From assembly GCA_051530055.1 (NCBI GenBank), contig CM121341.1, positions 2,232,001 to 2,296,000 of the forward strand: a stretch of 64,000 bases of DNA. Direction: 5' to 3'. This document shows positions 44,255 to 55,350 of the stretch, in pieces. This stretch comes from Neoechinorhynchus agilis (lineage: Eukaryota > Acanthocephala). The translations under genes and the position numbers were made by a program. The stretch's first letter is position 1. Each line of letters begins with the position of its first letter. The notes beneath the pieces are model-generated. The model made no database searches and had not been told where the DNA came from. It worked only from the letters and a program-made list of their open reading frames with translations.

Positions 44255-44660
44255 TTATCAGAATCTCCTACGCCATGAACTACGTCCGCTGAGAAGGAGG
44301 GGTAAACCGGATAGCAAAATAGGTCGATGTATTTTGGACGAACGCTATGCTACCTTCAGGAAGCGAAACGAATCCAAAGAACGGGTTTCCATGGGAATCC
44401 TGAGGTCGGACTTTTGCTGAGCCGGCAGGAACTTGCCTAGCATTGTTAATCCGTTAGTTAACTTCATCTCAGTAGAGTGCATCTATGGGATACCCTGTAA
44501 AGACTGACCCCAAGTCTACAATCTACGACGCAGGAATGGAGAGCATCGAAACGCTATCAATGTATTGATGCCAAGTGACGGCGTGAGATAGCCGAAGCAA
44601 TCTTTCGAGACACATTCCAGTTAAATAAAGCGGATTATGGGATAAAACTCAATATAACAC
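44255..44660 (+). mobile_element. GC-richer fragment, probably a degenerate LINE piece
   Basis: The segment has markedly higher GC than its flanks and an open stretch on + (RHELRPLRRRGKPDSKIG) like the basic, repeat-derived frames of the LINE fragments elsewhere here. No direct match to another element in the window was found, so the class is a guess. Confidence 0.3.
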
Positions 44661-45247
44661 CAAAATGACCTACCTTTTACACCTTAAGAAGTCCGACGAG
44701 ACGGACGAAATATTGAGAATTAATAAATCAATCTCTGTTCTTCTAATCACCAAAGAACACATATAAAAGCACGAACAACTTTTTTACAATTCATTTTTGG
44801 AAGACAAAATGTGGCGAAGAGTAGAACCGGTTTTAGAGCTCATCGAGTTGCATTCGAACCCACTTTAAACACTATGAAGTAGCCGATCCTTTGTCGCCAC
44901 GATTTTTTGTACAAAAATTAAAGTACTCTTGAAAATGTTTGAAAGAGGATGTTCAAAATATTAAAAAGAAACTTGCTTACAACACCGGTAACAAAAAATT
45001 TCTCCTTTTCATTTTTGAAAAAAGCAGTAAAAAGTTTTGGGAATTTACATTTATTTCTTAAAAATTAATTTTTGGGAAATATGTTCGTATATTTATTTTT
45101 TAGCGATGGTGTTCGAAGAAATTCTCCAATGAAAATTCTTCGCGTCACTGTTGAACTTAGGGATTACAAGCAGAAGAAAAATTTTTGCCCACTTGAAGGG
45201 ATTAATTATTCGTCGCTTGTTCAAAGAAATAATTAAATTCCTTGTTC
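44661..45247. other. Spacer, no gene seen
   Basis: AT-rich. The segment 44695-44765 (GACGAAATATTGA then AATAAATCAATCTC) resembles 53440-53500, suggesting another short dispersed repeat. Confidence 0.35.
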
Positions 45248-45440
45248 CGCATTTGCGCTGAGGTGGTCAAGTGGACCAGTACACCGGATCCCACTTAGGG
45301 TCAAAGGGTTCGAATCCGTTACCGCCGATGATGCACAACCAAAGGTACGCTTCGGGGTGGTGCGTCCAAGGAAAAATCATCAGCCGTGAAAAAGCGGCCA
45401 CACATCGGAAAAGCTACCGACCGACCAGACTTCAAAAATA
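45248..45440 (+). mobile_element. tRNA-derived SINE with A and B boxes
   Basis: A-box half GCTGAGGTGGTCAAGTGGACC begins near 45257 and a perfect B box GGTTCGAATCC is at 45307-45317; the head resembles a tRNA-Leu/Ser. The body starts with CCGCCGATGATGCACAACC. The tail is shared with 43195-43290. Confidence 0.75.
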
Positions 45441-45559
45441 AATCATTTTTGATGAAATAGCTAAAAACATGAGCTTGTTATTTATCCGGAAAGGCTCACA
45501 AATGAGCACGTACCTATTTTTTACATTTTTGCTTTCGCTGAAGATGGCAAAAAACCAAA

Positions 45560-45800
45560 TTCAAGGACCTCGGTCGAAATCATTATTTCGTTCTCTTTGG
45601 TGTCGAGATTCTCTGGTCGGCCTGGTCAATCAAATGTCCAAGAGACTTGAACGAATCACTCGCGATCCGAGATCAGGAGCATTCCTCCTACAAAACAAAA
45701 GCTTGGCTTTGAAACGGAAAGGAACGCTGCGTCCGTAATTTGGAGCGTTGCACCAGGATGGCAGCAGAGTGATCCAGACCGGCGGCGCTAACCCATTATA
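45560..45800 (+). mobile_element. LINE 3'-end fragment, plus orientation
   Basis: Matches 52225-52435: GTCGAGATTCTCTG, CCAAGAGACT, CGAATCACT, ACCAGGATGG and GAGTGATCCAGA in the same order, both ending at a CATTATAAA-like sequence. This copy keeps about 50 bp in the middle that the other lacks. Confidence 0.65.
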
Positions 45801-45995
45801 AATTCTTTTTGCCGAAAAAATAAAGAATTACCGTTAAACTAATAATCGTTCGTTTTATTAAGGAATACTCGTGCCAGCAAAATGTTTTTTCTATTAAAGG
45901 AATTAAGTATTTCAAGTTTGAAAACAAACATTTAATCAGCGATCATAAAAATAATGACCGCTTTATATTTTTTATTGCAAAGAAATTATTCATTA

Positions 45996-46262
45996 TAGTT
46001 TCAGTTTCAATTAGCGATGTTTGATTCAGAAATGAACATTTTCAGCCTTTTCGTTGGCCTTCTTCAGTCAATCTACAATTCAAAAGAAGCATTGTCAAAT
46101 AGTTGACTATAAACTCAGTCTGCGAGTCCCACCGGATAAACTATTTGAAAATGCTTCGTTTAAATTGTGGATTAACTGAAGAAGGCCAACGAAAAGGCCG
46201 AAAATTTTCAATATAAATCTATTTTCTGAATAAAACATCGCTAATTGAAACTGAAATTATAT
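45996..46262. mobile_element. Foldback element with facing hammerhead-like cores
   Basis: Arms of about 110 bp: TTTCAGTTTCAATTAGCGAT at the left end and its reverse complement at the right end. Near the inner ends, CTGAAGA, a GGCC/GGCC stem and GAAAA lie at 46176-46204 on + and at about 46078-46050 on -. CTGAAGA fits the CUGANGA hammerhead core because the seventh position is free. Confidence 0.65.
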
Positions 46263-46319
46263 TTTTTATTGGTTAAATTATGTTTTTCGAAACATGGTGT
46301 TTTTTTGGGGAAAAACAAG

Positions 46320-47590
46320 ATAAACAATAAATGTTTTTTGTTTGCCTTCAAAACTCCAAACAATAAGAAAAACATATTTGGACGGAAAATGCTTGTAGTC
46401 TGAAACGAGTGTTACTTAAGAATATCTTGCATCCATCCCAAACTCCTACAGATTTATCGATAGCACCTAATGAATCCTACAACGTTCAAAGCATTGAGTT
46501 TCGCAATTGCGATGTTGTTCTTTGTTACTTCAATTTTAAGCTGGATTTCAACATGCAACCATCATCCGTGGACGCGAGTTCCAAATACGAATTTCGCCAT
46601 TGGAATCTTCGGCCATTCATACAGAAATAAGACATCGCTTTTGCCTCCGATTTACTTCCTTCTCATTGAAAGTAAGTTTCCTTCTTGTTTCTTTTATAAA
46701 ATTCCTTTCGTTAGGAAAACTAATAGGCACGTTGCTGGTTATGAGCGCCGGATTCGAAATTGCGGCTTTTCTTATGGCCGTATTTCATTTTGTATCCCAA
46801 GGACGAGTGCGGATCTTGTGGCTGCAAGTTTCCTCGGTCCTTGGACAAATCTCTTGTAAGTAAATTTTTAAAATCGGCCTTCCGTTTAATCCGTTTATTT
46901 TTCAGTGACCTTCCACGCTTTCGGAATGGGATTCTTCGTATTTTTTGTGAAAGAAAAATCTCATCAATTCTGCTATACATTTTATTTATCGATTGCATGT
47001 GGTTTAATTTCGATTATTTCCGTTATGGCTTCGCAAATCGCTACGTTCATCCTGGGAACGAATTTATTTCGATTATTTGGCGACGGATTCATTGCTGGGC
47101 GATCAAAGCGTCAGAGAAGGTTAGCCATTTTTTAGCTGACAATTTTTCGCCAAAAAATTTAGAACATTTAGAACGAATTCTGCTGTCGATCCGTTTTCAA
47201 AAAATATCTCAAATATGGAACAAGTCATAGAAGCTTGCGAGCCATTAATAAAGGATTTTGCCGACGAAAAACCAATTCGGATTTTCCAAAAATGGAACGA
47301 TTCTGATTCGATCGAAATGGATTCTTTAAATTCTCAAGAACATATTATTAGAATTTAATGTGCAAAAAGCACTTCAAATAAAGTATAAAACTTTCCGGTC
47401 ACTTTTATTTACATTTCAACAAAATATTATTTTTGTCTTTGTGTTTCGTTGCTTAAATTGAGACTGAACGTTTTCACCCATTTTTAGTGTTCAAAAAGAA
47501 TAATTCGATCCATAAGATAAAAATTCCCGAATGTCAAATTTAAGAAACACGATCAATTCAAGCGATTGAGTTGAAGCAAAAGCCTTCATG
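46320..47590 (+). repeat. Segmental duplication, copy A (inverted copy B at 60690-61920)
   Basis: The whole segment, including the gene at 46470 and about 230 bp of 3' flank ending at CAATTCAAGCGATTGAG, is present in reverse orientation at 60690-61920 with only a handful of differences. Left boundary is at AAACAATAAATG (about 46322), where the two copies diverge. Confidence 0.9.
46470..47358 (+). CDS. Four-membrane-segment protein, copy A, 247 aa
   Basis: Four exons (46470-46671, 46715-46855, 46906-47119, 47172-47358) join in frame through short GT-AG introns. Membrane segments: ALSFAIAMLFFVTSILSWIS (about 8-27), LIGTLLVMSAGFEIAAFLMA (about 70-90), the stretch from ILWLQVSSVLGQIS to FFVFFV (about 100-128), and YLSIACGLISIISVMASQIA (about 139-158). 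The loop between segments 1 and 2 is about 40 residues, between 3 and 4 about 10, and the C-terminal 85 residues are cytosolic-like and acidic (ACEPLIKDFADEKPIRIFQK). This topology resembles the claudin/PMP22/clarin class, but the W-GLW-C-C signature is not evident, so the family is unassigned. Both copies look intact. Confidence 0.75.
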
Positions 47591-47833
47591 AGGACGAGGG
47601 ATCGCAACAACTCGATCGGAATGTTATCTGGACCGGCGTTCCTACCAGTCTTCATTTTCTTGAGCTGTGCAGCAACCTCATCGTACGACTACGGCCTCGT
47701 CATATTGACATTCGAATGTACGTTTTCTAGAGGCAGTCGTTCATTCTCAGTGTTCAGCAGAGTGTTGAAATATTCCTTCCACTTATCCAAAATGTCCTTC
47801 ATGAGGAATGCCCACCGTGTCGTATGCCCTTTC
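47590..47833 (-). mobile_element. RTE-type LINE fragment, minus orientation
   Basis: Reverse complement of part of the RTE unit at 58900-59160 (landmarks CGGTCCAGATAACATTCCGA and AACACTCTGCTGAACACTGA on the minus strand). A short internal piece present in the array copies is absent. It abuts the end of duplication copy A, and the RTE array lies in the mirror position beyond copy B. Confidence 0.8.
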
Positions 47834-48342
47834 AAGGATTCTAGTACACGCCGGAAAGTTTAAACATTTTAAAGGCTTGGAGAGAAATCATTTTTTATGC
47901 TTCTATGACCTTCTCTTGACTACTATGAACTCTTGCATCGTTCATTGTAGATAGCACGTCGCATATTTGACGCTGCACTGATACGATGGGTGGTTTAAAG
48001 TCAAAATCTTTTTTTCTGACGGTTTTTTCTTATTTAGTCAAGATAAAGCAATTATTGAATGCTTGTTTATGGCTTAAAAATTAAAAGAATTTATTAAATG
48101 TGATATTTCGGCACAATCTTGTACGCTATATAAAAATGTCGATATGTGAGGTACCGGGGAATGTGATTAGAATTATTGTTTAGAAGTCTACACTCGCGGT
48201 AAATGATCATTTCGATTAAAGACGTCTAGAATCTCGCCGGGTTCATCATCAGTTCCTGTTACTGATGATGAATCCGACGAGATTGGAAACGTTTTTAATT
48301 GAAATAATCATTTACTGCGAGTGTAGACTTCTGAACAATAAT
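47832..48342. mobile_element. ~510-bp element, copy 2
   Basis: Near-identical to 22855-23362. Here the centre keeps a fuller hammerhead-like core on +: CTGATGA at 48262, AATCC/GATT-type stem, and GAAAC at 48286-48290. It starts exactly where the RTE fragment stops. Confidence 0.75.
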
Positions 48343-48529
48343 TTCAACATTTAAAGAATTCTTTCGTGTTTTTGCGTCACGAGTAGTTATGCACAAGAAC
48401 TAGGATGAGAATACAAGCCACTTTCTTTTTCCTACTCCGATGGAGAAATAGTTTGGGGGGCATTCGAGCTAATTTGGTAAATTTTGATTTTTAAAGACTA
48501 CCTTTATTATTTAATAAATAGGTTTTTTG

Positions 48530-48720
48530 CGACGAAATTGAAATGATTTTATTTTAAATTGCCGATTTGTTTCGGAAGCTTACAAGATTGTACGCGTTTA
48601 TCACAATGTTGCTTGTAAGTTTTTAAACTCACATATTCGAAACTAATCGGCAGTTTAAAATTATTTGAATCTTTCTTCAGGCAGAAAGCAACCAAAATAT
48701 GAATAGTTCAATCTTCGAGC
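48530..48720. mobile_element. Foldback/MITE-like element
   Basis: TTTTAAATTGCCGATTTGTT near 48551 pairs with ACTAATCGGCAGTTTAAAAT near 48640. It shares CGGAAGCTTACAAGATTGTA and the GAATCTTTCTTCAGGCAGAA end with the element nested in the FERM insert (12283-12492). Confidence 0.7.
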
Positions 48721-49242
48721 ATTTCACAAATATTCTTAAAAGGCAATTTTATTTCGTTTTCTCCGTTTTGTTTCACTTTAACGAATCTACGGTACTTCGT
48801 TTTCGATCTTCTTCTAAATCGATATGTTTTGCTAGGGGTAGCAAACAAAGTTTAGACCAAAATGTTGTACAACGAGCAAATGCTTAGGAGAAGCGACGAA
48901 TTAAACGTTATTTCAAAAGATGTGGGTTTTACTGACAAAAAAAACGATAATTTTTTAAATTTAATTAGAAAATCAATTTTAAGTACAATAATGGGCAAAT
49001 AATCTACTTGCAAGTTCGCCTGAATTTTTTAATAAATCTTCAACGGAAAATAGTTGGGTTTCTACGATGGAAAAATTAAAGTAACTATTTAATCCGATAT
49101 TTCGGAGGCACACAATCGTGTAAAACTTACAAGTAACCTTCATATAAATGCGTACAATAAATTACCTCAATTTTCCGCAATAAACTTTTTTTATTAAATC
49201 CAATACAAAATCGATAATCTCAGTGTTAGTATCGATTTAAAG
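48721..49242. other. Spacer with a mobile-element fragment, 5' flank of the PheRS gene
   Basis: At about 49080-49170 the motifs CCGATATTTCGGAGGCACAC and AAACTTACAAGTAACCTTCA occur, the same as in the 200-bp hairpin array at 55351-56450. No gene is supported; the last ~100 bp should hold the promoter of the next gene. Confidence 0.5.
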
Positions 49243-50969
49243 ATGTCTAATGAGTGCTCATTAGCACAAACGTCAAACGTTTTAAGCTACATTGCTTCAC
49301 AAAAGATCATCAATAGCTATGATTACGCTCTTGAACATTCAATCGATCATCAAAAAGTCATTGGAATCCTAAAAAGCCTATCATGTCGATCGGAAAATGT
49401 GAGTAACTAGTTCATAATTAATTTCATTCGAACTTTTAAGTTTTTAAAAACTGAGCAAAAAACTAAAAAGTTTATTTCACTCACTGAACAAGGATTGTCT
49501 TTTCTTGAGAATGGGAGTTATGAGTATCGAATATGGCAAGCGCTTGATTCAGACACAGGAATAGAATTTCAAAAGTTAAAGGTGTCTTAATATTTGACAG
49601 AAACTGAATCTTAAACGAAAGCATATTTTTGAAAGGATATCTTTCCCGAAGCAAAATTCGGTGTGGATAAAGCAATGCGTGCTGGTTGGATTAAAAATGA
49701 AAAAGGAATAGCCACAAGAGCGAGTGAGCACATTTCGGATTCCACCACTTCAATGCTTAGCTCGGTTCAATCTAATCCCAGTTCTGTGTCCCAAAAAGAA
49801 ATAAAGGAATTGATGAAACGAAAACTTGTTTCCGAGAGGTGAAGTTTTACAGGAAGATGCACAAAAACATTTTATCGTCTATTTAGCACCTTAAAATATT
49901 TAATATGCACTCCTGGTGAGGGTTTCACGTTGAACTTCGAAAAATCGGAGAACGATTTAACTGAAGAACTAATAAGTAGCGGTCGTTGGCGTGATGTTAA
50001 GTTTAGAGAGTACAACTTGAAGGCCAAAGGAATTGAACCAGTAAAAATCGGCGCTCTTCATCCCCTTCAAAGAATGCGATCTTGTGTCCGAGAAATTTTC
50101 CTTGAACTAGGATTCGAGGAAATGCCGACAGATCGTTATGTTGAAAGCAGCTTCTGGAACTTCGATGCTCTATTTCAGCCTCAAGAGCATCCTGCAAGGG
50201 ACCAACAAGACACTTTTTTTGTTTCAGAACCAGCAGAAAGTGCTCAAGACTGGCCTGATTGGTACCAAAGTAAAGTGGATCGCGTTCATTCTCAAGGAGA
50301 ATACGGATCGATCGGGTATCAGAGTAAATGGAAGGTTGAAGAAGCAAGAAGGAACATTCTTCGGACACATACAACTGCTATTTCGGCGAGAATGTTATTT
50401 AAGCTCGCAACAGAGGTAATGACCAGACTGCTGAACGAGTTGTCCATTCGTTTCTAGAAACCATTTAGACCCGCAAAGTACTTTTCCATTGATCGGGTGT
50501 TTCGAAACGAAACCCAAGACGCTACCCACCTCGCAGAATTCCATCAAGTCGAAGGTCTTATAGCCGATCGTAACCTCACTCTCGGTCACTTGATAGGAAC
50601 AATAAAACAATTTTACGATCGAATCGGTCTTAAGAACTTAAGATTTAAACCGGCCTATAATCCTTACACGGAACCAAGTATGGAAATATTTTGCTATCAC
50701 GAAGGTATTCTTTTCTGATAATTGCCATTTTAATACTCTTTAGAGGACTTGGGAAATTAATCGAAGTGGGGAACTCAGGAATGTTCAGACCTGAAATGCT
50801 GCTGCCAATGGGTCTTCCCGAAGATGTTCGTGTCATTGCTTGGGGACTTTCTCTTGAAAGGCCAACGATGATAAAATTGGGAATTTCGAATATTAGAGAG
50901 CTAGTAGGACATCGAGTCGATCTCCAAATGTGCAAAAATAGTCCCTTTATATTCTTTTCGGCTGAGTAA
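49243..50969 (+). CDS. FARSA: Cytosolic phenylalanyl-tRNA synthetase, alpha subunit
   Basis: Charges tRNA-Phe as an alpha2-beta2 enzyme in the cytosol. Six exons join in frame: 49243-49398, 49441-49581, 49636-49838, 49887-50415, 50458-50704 and 50746-50969, giving 499 residues (human about 508). The first ~160 residues form the winged-helix tRNA/DNA-binding-like region. The class II catalytic core follows: [31 protein letters not shown] (motif 2 side), [36 protein letters not shown] and [20 protein letters not shown], then the motif 3 helix [10 protein letters not shown]. All are essentially unchanged from animal orthologues. Introns are 39-54 bp GT-AG. Confidence 0.97.
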
Positions 50970-52440
50970 ATTGCTCGAGTGTTCAGATTGGTTTTTAAAT
51001 ATCGAACCACGAGAAAAGTCTAGGCAGTGTTCTTGCAATGCAAAAAACAGGACATTTGCAACGTGTTAATAAATTGTCCTTACACGAGGCTCGGTTCCTG
51101 ATCAACAACACCCTCTTCATTCCGAAATCACTGTATAATCTGCCAAGAAGAAATCGATGGCACGCTCGGAGGTAATCCCTCTGTAGTACTGCGCGATTTG
51201 GAGACACTCGTAAAGGAGACGACGAAAATTGGCATTGAACTGAATCCTTCAAAATGAGAGACTTTAGTGATGAACATGGGAAAATACCATGAACCACATT
51301 CAGAACCTGGCCCAGAGATAGAATAGATTACTTTACACCGGTTGATTCTCCTAGGAAGCTGTGTTTTTTAACATGGAAACAGAGATTTAATCTTCAACCG
51401 CAACTTTACATGCTATGCAAACGAAATTATCCTTACACGAGGCTCTGTTCCTGATCAAGAATACTCTCGTCATTTCAAAATTAGTGTATAAGCCGTGATC
51501 AGCACTTTTTTGGACACAAAGATAAGATGAAACAATTAGACGAAACTTTGGCAGCCTGGCTGGATAATATTTAAATACTCAGCTATCGGACGATACCCGG
51601 CGTCAAGGATCCTTCCTTGCCTGTGTCGTCCCACCGAGTATATATTTTCCTGTCAGCTCATTTGGGATCGTATGGATCAAGCCACAAAATAGTTCAGTCT
51701 TTTCTTGGCGGGATTTACACTTTGGTTGACGATTTCATGGAGGCTCTTAATCTTTGGTTTGGTAAGGATCGCAGTGTCGCTGAGACTTGGAGTACCGATA
51801 TGCACTTCCAATCGCTGCGGTTGTTTATCCTCCGTTGAACCATCGGGACGCCGTTGTAGTGATGACGAATTGACGTCATTGAAACCATATCGATTATATA
51901 ACGTTATGTGTTTTTATGTGTGTGCGTGCGCGTTATATATTAAAAATAAACATATATTCTTGTCAGGAAATCAAAGCATGAGAGCCGTGGTCTCGTTTGT
52001 CGGCAATCAGACGGAAGGTACTCACGACACGCCGAAGTGAGCGAAACTCTTAGTCGTGCCCTGAATACTATGAATACGTCCAATAACCTCGAGCCGGGCA
52101 ATCTTTGTCGACTCGATGGCCGTGGACCGGACGGTATCACACTGCTTCCTTGGCGACCAGTCGCCGCTGTTAATCCTAAATAGCATCAACGGCTGCTGAA
52201 GATCGAAAAACGACCGAATACCGCGACCTGGATCAAAATCACTATTTCGTTCCCTTTGGCGTCGAGATTCTCTGATCGTCTAGTACGGCTGTGCTGGAAT
52301 TGGTCAAGAAATTGTCCAAGAGACTCAGACGAATCACTGACGAACCAAGGGCCGAAGCATTCATCCGTCCTTTCCATTACACCAGGATGGAAGCTGAGTG
52401 ATCCAGAGCGGTGGTGAATGCATTATAAAATCTTTTTTTT
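50970..52440 (+). mobile_element. Broken LINE, plus orientation
   Basis: Begins within about 50 bp of the PheRS stop. Open stretches on + include LRDLETLVKETTKIGIELNP, typical of the thumb-side end of LINE reverse transcriptases. Segments at 51420-51640 and 51990-52145 match the minus-oriented copy at 28420-29180, and 52225-52435 matches the 3'-end fragment at 45560-45800. The order on + (reverse transcriptase, middle part, 3' end) is consistent with one element running left to right. The frames are heavily broken. Confidence 0.65.
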
Positions 52441-52617
52441 TCGAAGATAGCTACTTATATCATTAAAGTGCACAAGTTGAAAATGCGGTTAACGTGATGC
52501 CTCACTGAATAATCTTCGCTAAAATTCTCATCAAATAGTCAATTGAATAGATGAAGTAGAGCGCTAATGATTTATTGTTCAAAACCAGGAACATGATTTA
52601 GAGTCAAAGATCTCAAA

Positions 52618-53217
52618 TTATTTGTTGACCGCACTGAAGAATTCCTTAGATCCCTGTGGATCAGCTTTCATTGACTTGGCTCCTTTTTTCCAGTTCGCAG
52701 GGCAGACTTCTCCATGCTCGTCCGTAAACTTAAACGCGTCTACAAGTCTCAGAGTTTCATCGACCGATCGACCGACTGGCAGATCATTGATAGTCACTTG
52801 TCTAAGGATTCCTTTTGGATCGATAACAAACAGACCTCGGTAAGCGATTCCAGCGTCTTCCTTTAAGACTCCGAACGCTCTGGATATCTCCATGCTTTTG
52901 TCGTCAATCATTGGGATCTTTATATCTCCGAGTCCTCCTTCTTTTCTAGGTCTTTGTGTCCATGCGAGATGGGTGAACTTGCTGTCGGTTGAACATGCTA
53001 GAAGTTCACATTCTCGTTCGTGGAACTCATTGGCTCTGTCGTTGAAAGCGATGATTTCAGTTGGGCAAACGAAGGTGAAATCGAGAGGGTAAAAGAAGAG
53101 AACAACGTATTTGCCTTCATAGTCAGAAAGAGATACTTTTTTGAATCGACCGTCAACAAGAGCTTCGGCTGTAAAGGAAGGCGCTTTTTGACCAATACGT
53201 GCTGTTTCGCAAGACAT
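52618..53217 (-). CDS. Typical 2-Cys peroxiredoxin (Prx1/2 type), 199 aa
   Basis: Reduces hydrogen peroxide with thioredoxin as electron donor. One exon, start at ATG 53217 ([15 protein letters not shown]). Peroxidatic Cys51 is in [14 protein letters not shown]; Thr48, Pro44 and Arg127 complete the active site (DFTFVCPTE and AYRGLF); resolving Cys172 is in [13 protein letters not shown] (residues 94-97) is present and the C-terminal helix ends KEFFSAVNK, so the usual YF motif is FF; together these are the features tied to sensitivity to over-oxidation. No targeting peptide, so cytosolic. Length matches the family (195-200). Confidence 0.97.
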   Translation of the reverse strand: MSCETARIGQKAPSFTAEALVDGRFKKVSLSDYEGKYVVLFFYPLDFTFVCPTEIIAFNDRANEFHERECELLACSTDSKFTHLAWTQRPRKEGGLGDIKIPMIDDKSMEISRAFGVLKEDAGIAYRGLFVIDPKGILRQVTINDLPVGRSVDETLRLVDAFKFTDEHGEVCPANWKKGAKSMKADPQGSKEFFSAVNK

Positions 53218-54267
53218 CTTTTAATTGTGGAGAGCTCAAGAGAAACGAGTTTAACTTCATGAGGCAGTGTGCGCAGTATATTTAAAAAAATTGCGAGAAC
53301 AAGGTGAGTCATTTTTTGTCTAGAGTTTGCGAGTCTATTGTGGACGAGTCGTTTACTAAAAAGTCTCGCTTTTTCGTGAGAACAAAAATTAAGAGTGTAA
53401 AGATGTTGTCAATGGTTTGTTTTGACGAGAGGGGGAAATATGAGAGGGATGAAATATTGAAATCAATAAAAGAGTCTCAACTTTTATAAACACCAAAGAA
53501 CACAAGTAATTTCATGTAATATATTTGCTTTGCAAGTGTTCAAGGGACGAAATATTGTTTTACTTTTATTCATCTCGCCCTTATCAAAGCAAAAAAATTA
53601 GGCATAGGTTTAGGCCAGAAAAATATTTGTCCACAAAAGCTTCAACGAGCGAAAAAACAAGTAATTTCAGTTGTAGAAATTTCAATACTTTAATTTGACG
53701 GATTATTCAAAAACAGCGATTACCTAAAACCATTTAAACATGATAATCATATCAAGAAGATCCTTTGGGATGGTAAATCTCGGATGTTGGTGAGCATAAT
53801 CCCGGTTAGAGATTCCTTTATTATTTGGAAATATTTCGAAAGAGGAAATCTCGCCGAGCACAACACTCGTAATCCTAATTCATTTCATCCTCCCTCAACC
53901 TCGTACCTCCATATATCAACGCTCCTTTCTCCATGCTGCCCAATCTTCTCTCGGATATGATAACCTGAAATGAACCTGAGGAAAGACCAACCTTACAAAC
54001 GCTCCTGCAAGCAATAACCACTAATTCCCTCCAGAACTTACCTTCCAACCCAACCAGATATTCTCAATCGAACGGACATCCTCACTCAAACGAACCGTCT
54101 CCGACTGGATAGCTCGGCATCCCTCCGAGCAGATATTACCTCCCGAACGGACATCCCTCGACTGAATATTCCAATATTAACGGATGAGGATCCAAAGGTA
54201 CATGGGAAATCCTAACCTATCTTTGTATTTTCAACAACCGTGTTATTATTATATTATTACAACATTA
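53218..54267. other. 5' flank of peroxiredoxin and unclassified GC-richer segment
   Basis: 53218-53320 should contain the peroxiredoxin promoter. The part 53870-54210 is distinctly richer in C and lacks a credible frame; it ends GAGGATCCAAAGGTACATGG, whose complement recurs at about 42240. It is probably an old repeat, class unknown. Confidence 0.4.
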
Positions 54268-54415
54268 ATTAGAATTATTGTTTAGAAGTCTACGTAAATG
54301 ATTATTTGGATTAAAGACGTTTCGAACCTCGTCGGGTTCATCATTCATTTACCGCTGGTGTAGACTTCTAAACAATAATTCTAATCACATTCCCCGGTAC
54401 CTCACATATCGACAT
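54268..54415. mobile_element. Short foldback element, relative of the 510-bp element's 3' part
   Basis: ATTAGAATTATTGTTTAGAA at 54268 and the reverse complement ending at about 54385 flank a centre with GACGTTTCGAACCTCGTCGG (54316-54335). After the right arm comes ATTCCCCGGTACCTCACATA, the same flank as in the 510-bp element but inverted. Confidence 0.75.
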
Positions 54416-54529
54416 TTTTACAACATTAATGTTTTCTATTGTATTAAAGAGACGCTTTTGCTATTCGAAAATAAAATTGCCGTTCCTATAGTGACTAGTA
54501 AAAGAATATTGTAAGATTAAAGTGATAAA

Positions 54530-54835
54530 ATGTCCATGGAATTCAAAATATCTAATCGTGAAGAAGAAACCAAAAAAAAGTTGTCGCGCTCAGACAATGA
54601 AAAAATCAAATTCATTCCAGTTGATCTCAGTGAATTAAAAAAGAGACCGCAAGAAGAGTTCTGCGATATATTTTTGTTGGGCGGAACTCATCTTTATGAG
54701 AAATTAAAGCAAGCTGGTAAAATCGAAGAAGTAGAAGACGTTTTGTCGCCTACAAAGCGCAAAGAAACAATAGTCTATGACATGTCTGAATTTGGAAGCA
54801 AACGAAACGACTTTAGAAATCCTAAGTTTCAATAA
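54530..54835 (+). CDS. Unrecognised small charged protein, 101 aa
   Basis: ATG at 54530 in good context (AAAATGTCC). The product is Lys/Glu-rich (MSMEFKISNREEETKKKLSR), with a central FCDIFLLGGTHLYEKLKQAG segment and a basic end (GSKRNDFRNPKFQ). AATAAA overlaps the stop (54832). No signal peptide or membrane segment. Family unknown. It stands alone between two repeat blocks; the clean frame and the polyadenylation signal are the only support. Confidence 0.5.
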   Translation: MSMEFKISNREEETKKKLSRSDNEKIKFIPVDLSELKKRPQEEFCDIFLLGGTHLYEKLKQAGKIEEVEDVLSPTKRKETIVYDMSEFGSKRNDFRNPKFQ

Positions 54836-55350
54836 AATCAAAGTGAGAGGGAGTAAATTATTTGGAATGATTGAATTTAGAATCACAAGCTATTAAGGCC
54901 ACACACCGCAGTGGACTCTGATTGGTTCATCTAGGAAGCCAATAAGAACACATAATGAAAGAAAAAGCCTACTGTTTTTATGGAAATATTACTAAAATTC
55001 CGCCGTTATCTGGGTATTATGCAGAAAAATGCACTAAGAAAGGGTTTTCCACCATCTACGTAGGAAATATCTTAAGGATATGGCAAATGTGGAAACTACG
55101 ATTATAAGCAGACTGTCTGGAAAAAAATGCGCATTCATTTAACCATCATTAATATCATCAATATAAAATCCTTCCTGATAATCCAATTTTCATGTATTTA
55201 AATGGTGCAACAAAATTAATTTTTTAGGTCGGATACTTCGGCGCACAATGTTGTATCAGTTTACTAAAGGTTTTTAAGTATTCAGAAATAATAAAGTTAT
55301 GTAGCTTTTTCGCAATGAAAGATGGTTAGCGAAAGCTATCTTTAAGGCAC

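Noticed and set aside
45307-45317. Genuine tRNA gene
   Set aside because: The B box is perfect, but the acceptor and anticodon stems do not form and the sequence continues into a repeated SINE body.
46409-46998. Alternative frames across the four-membrane-segment gene, both strands
   Set aside because: Shadows of the real four-exon frame; they run through its introns and have no independent support.
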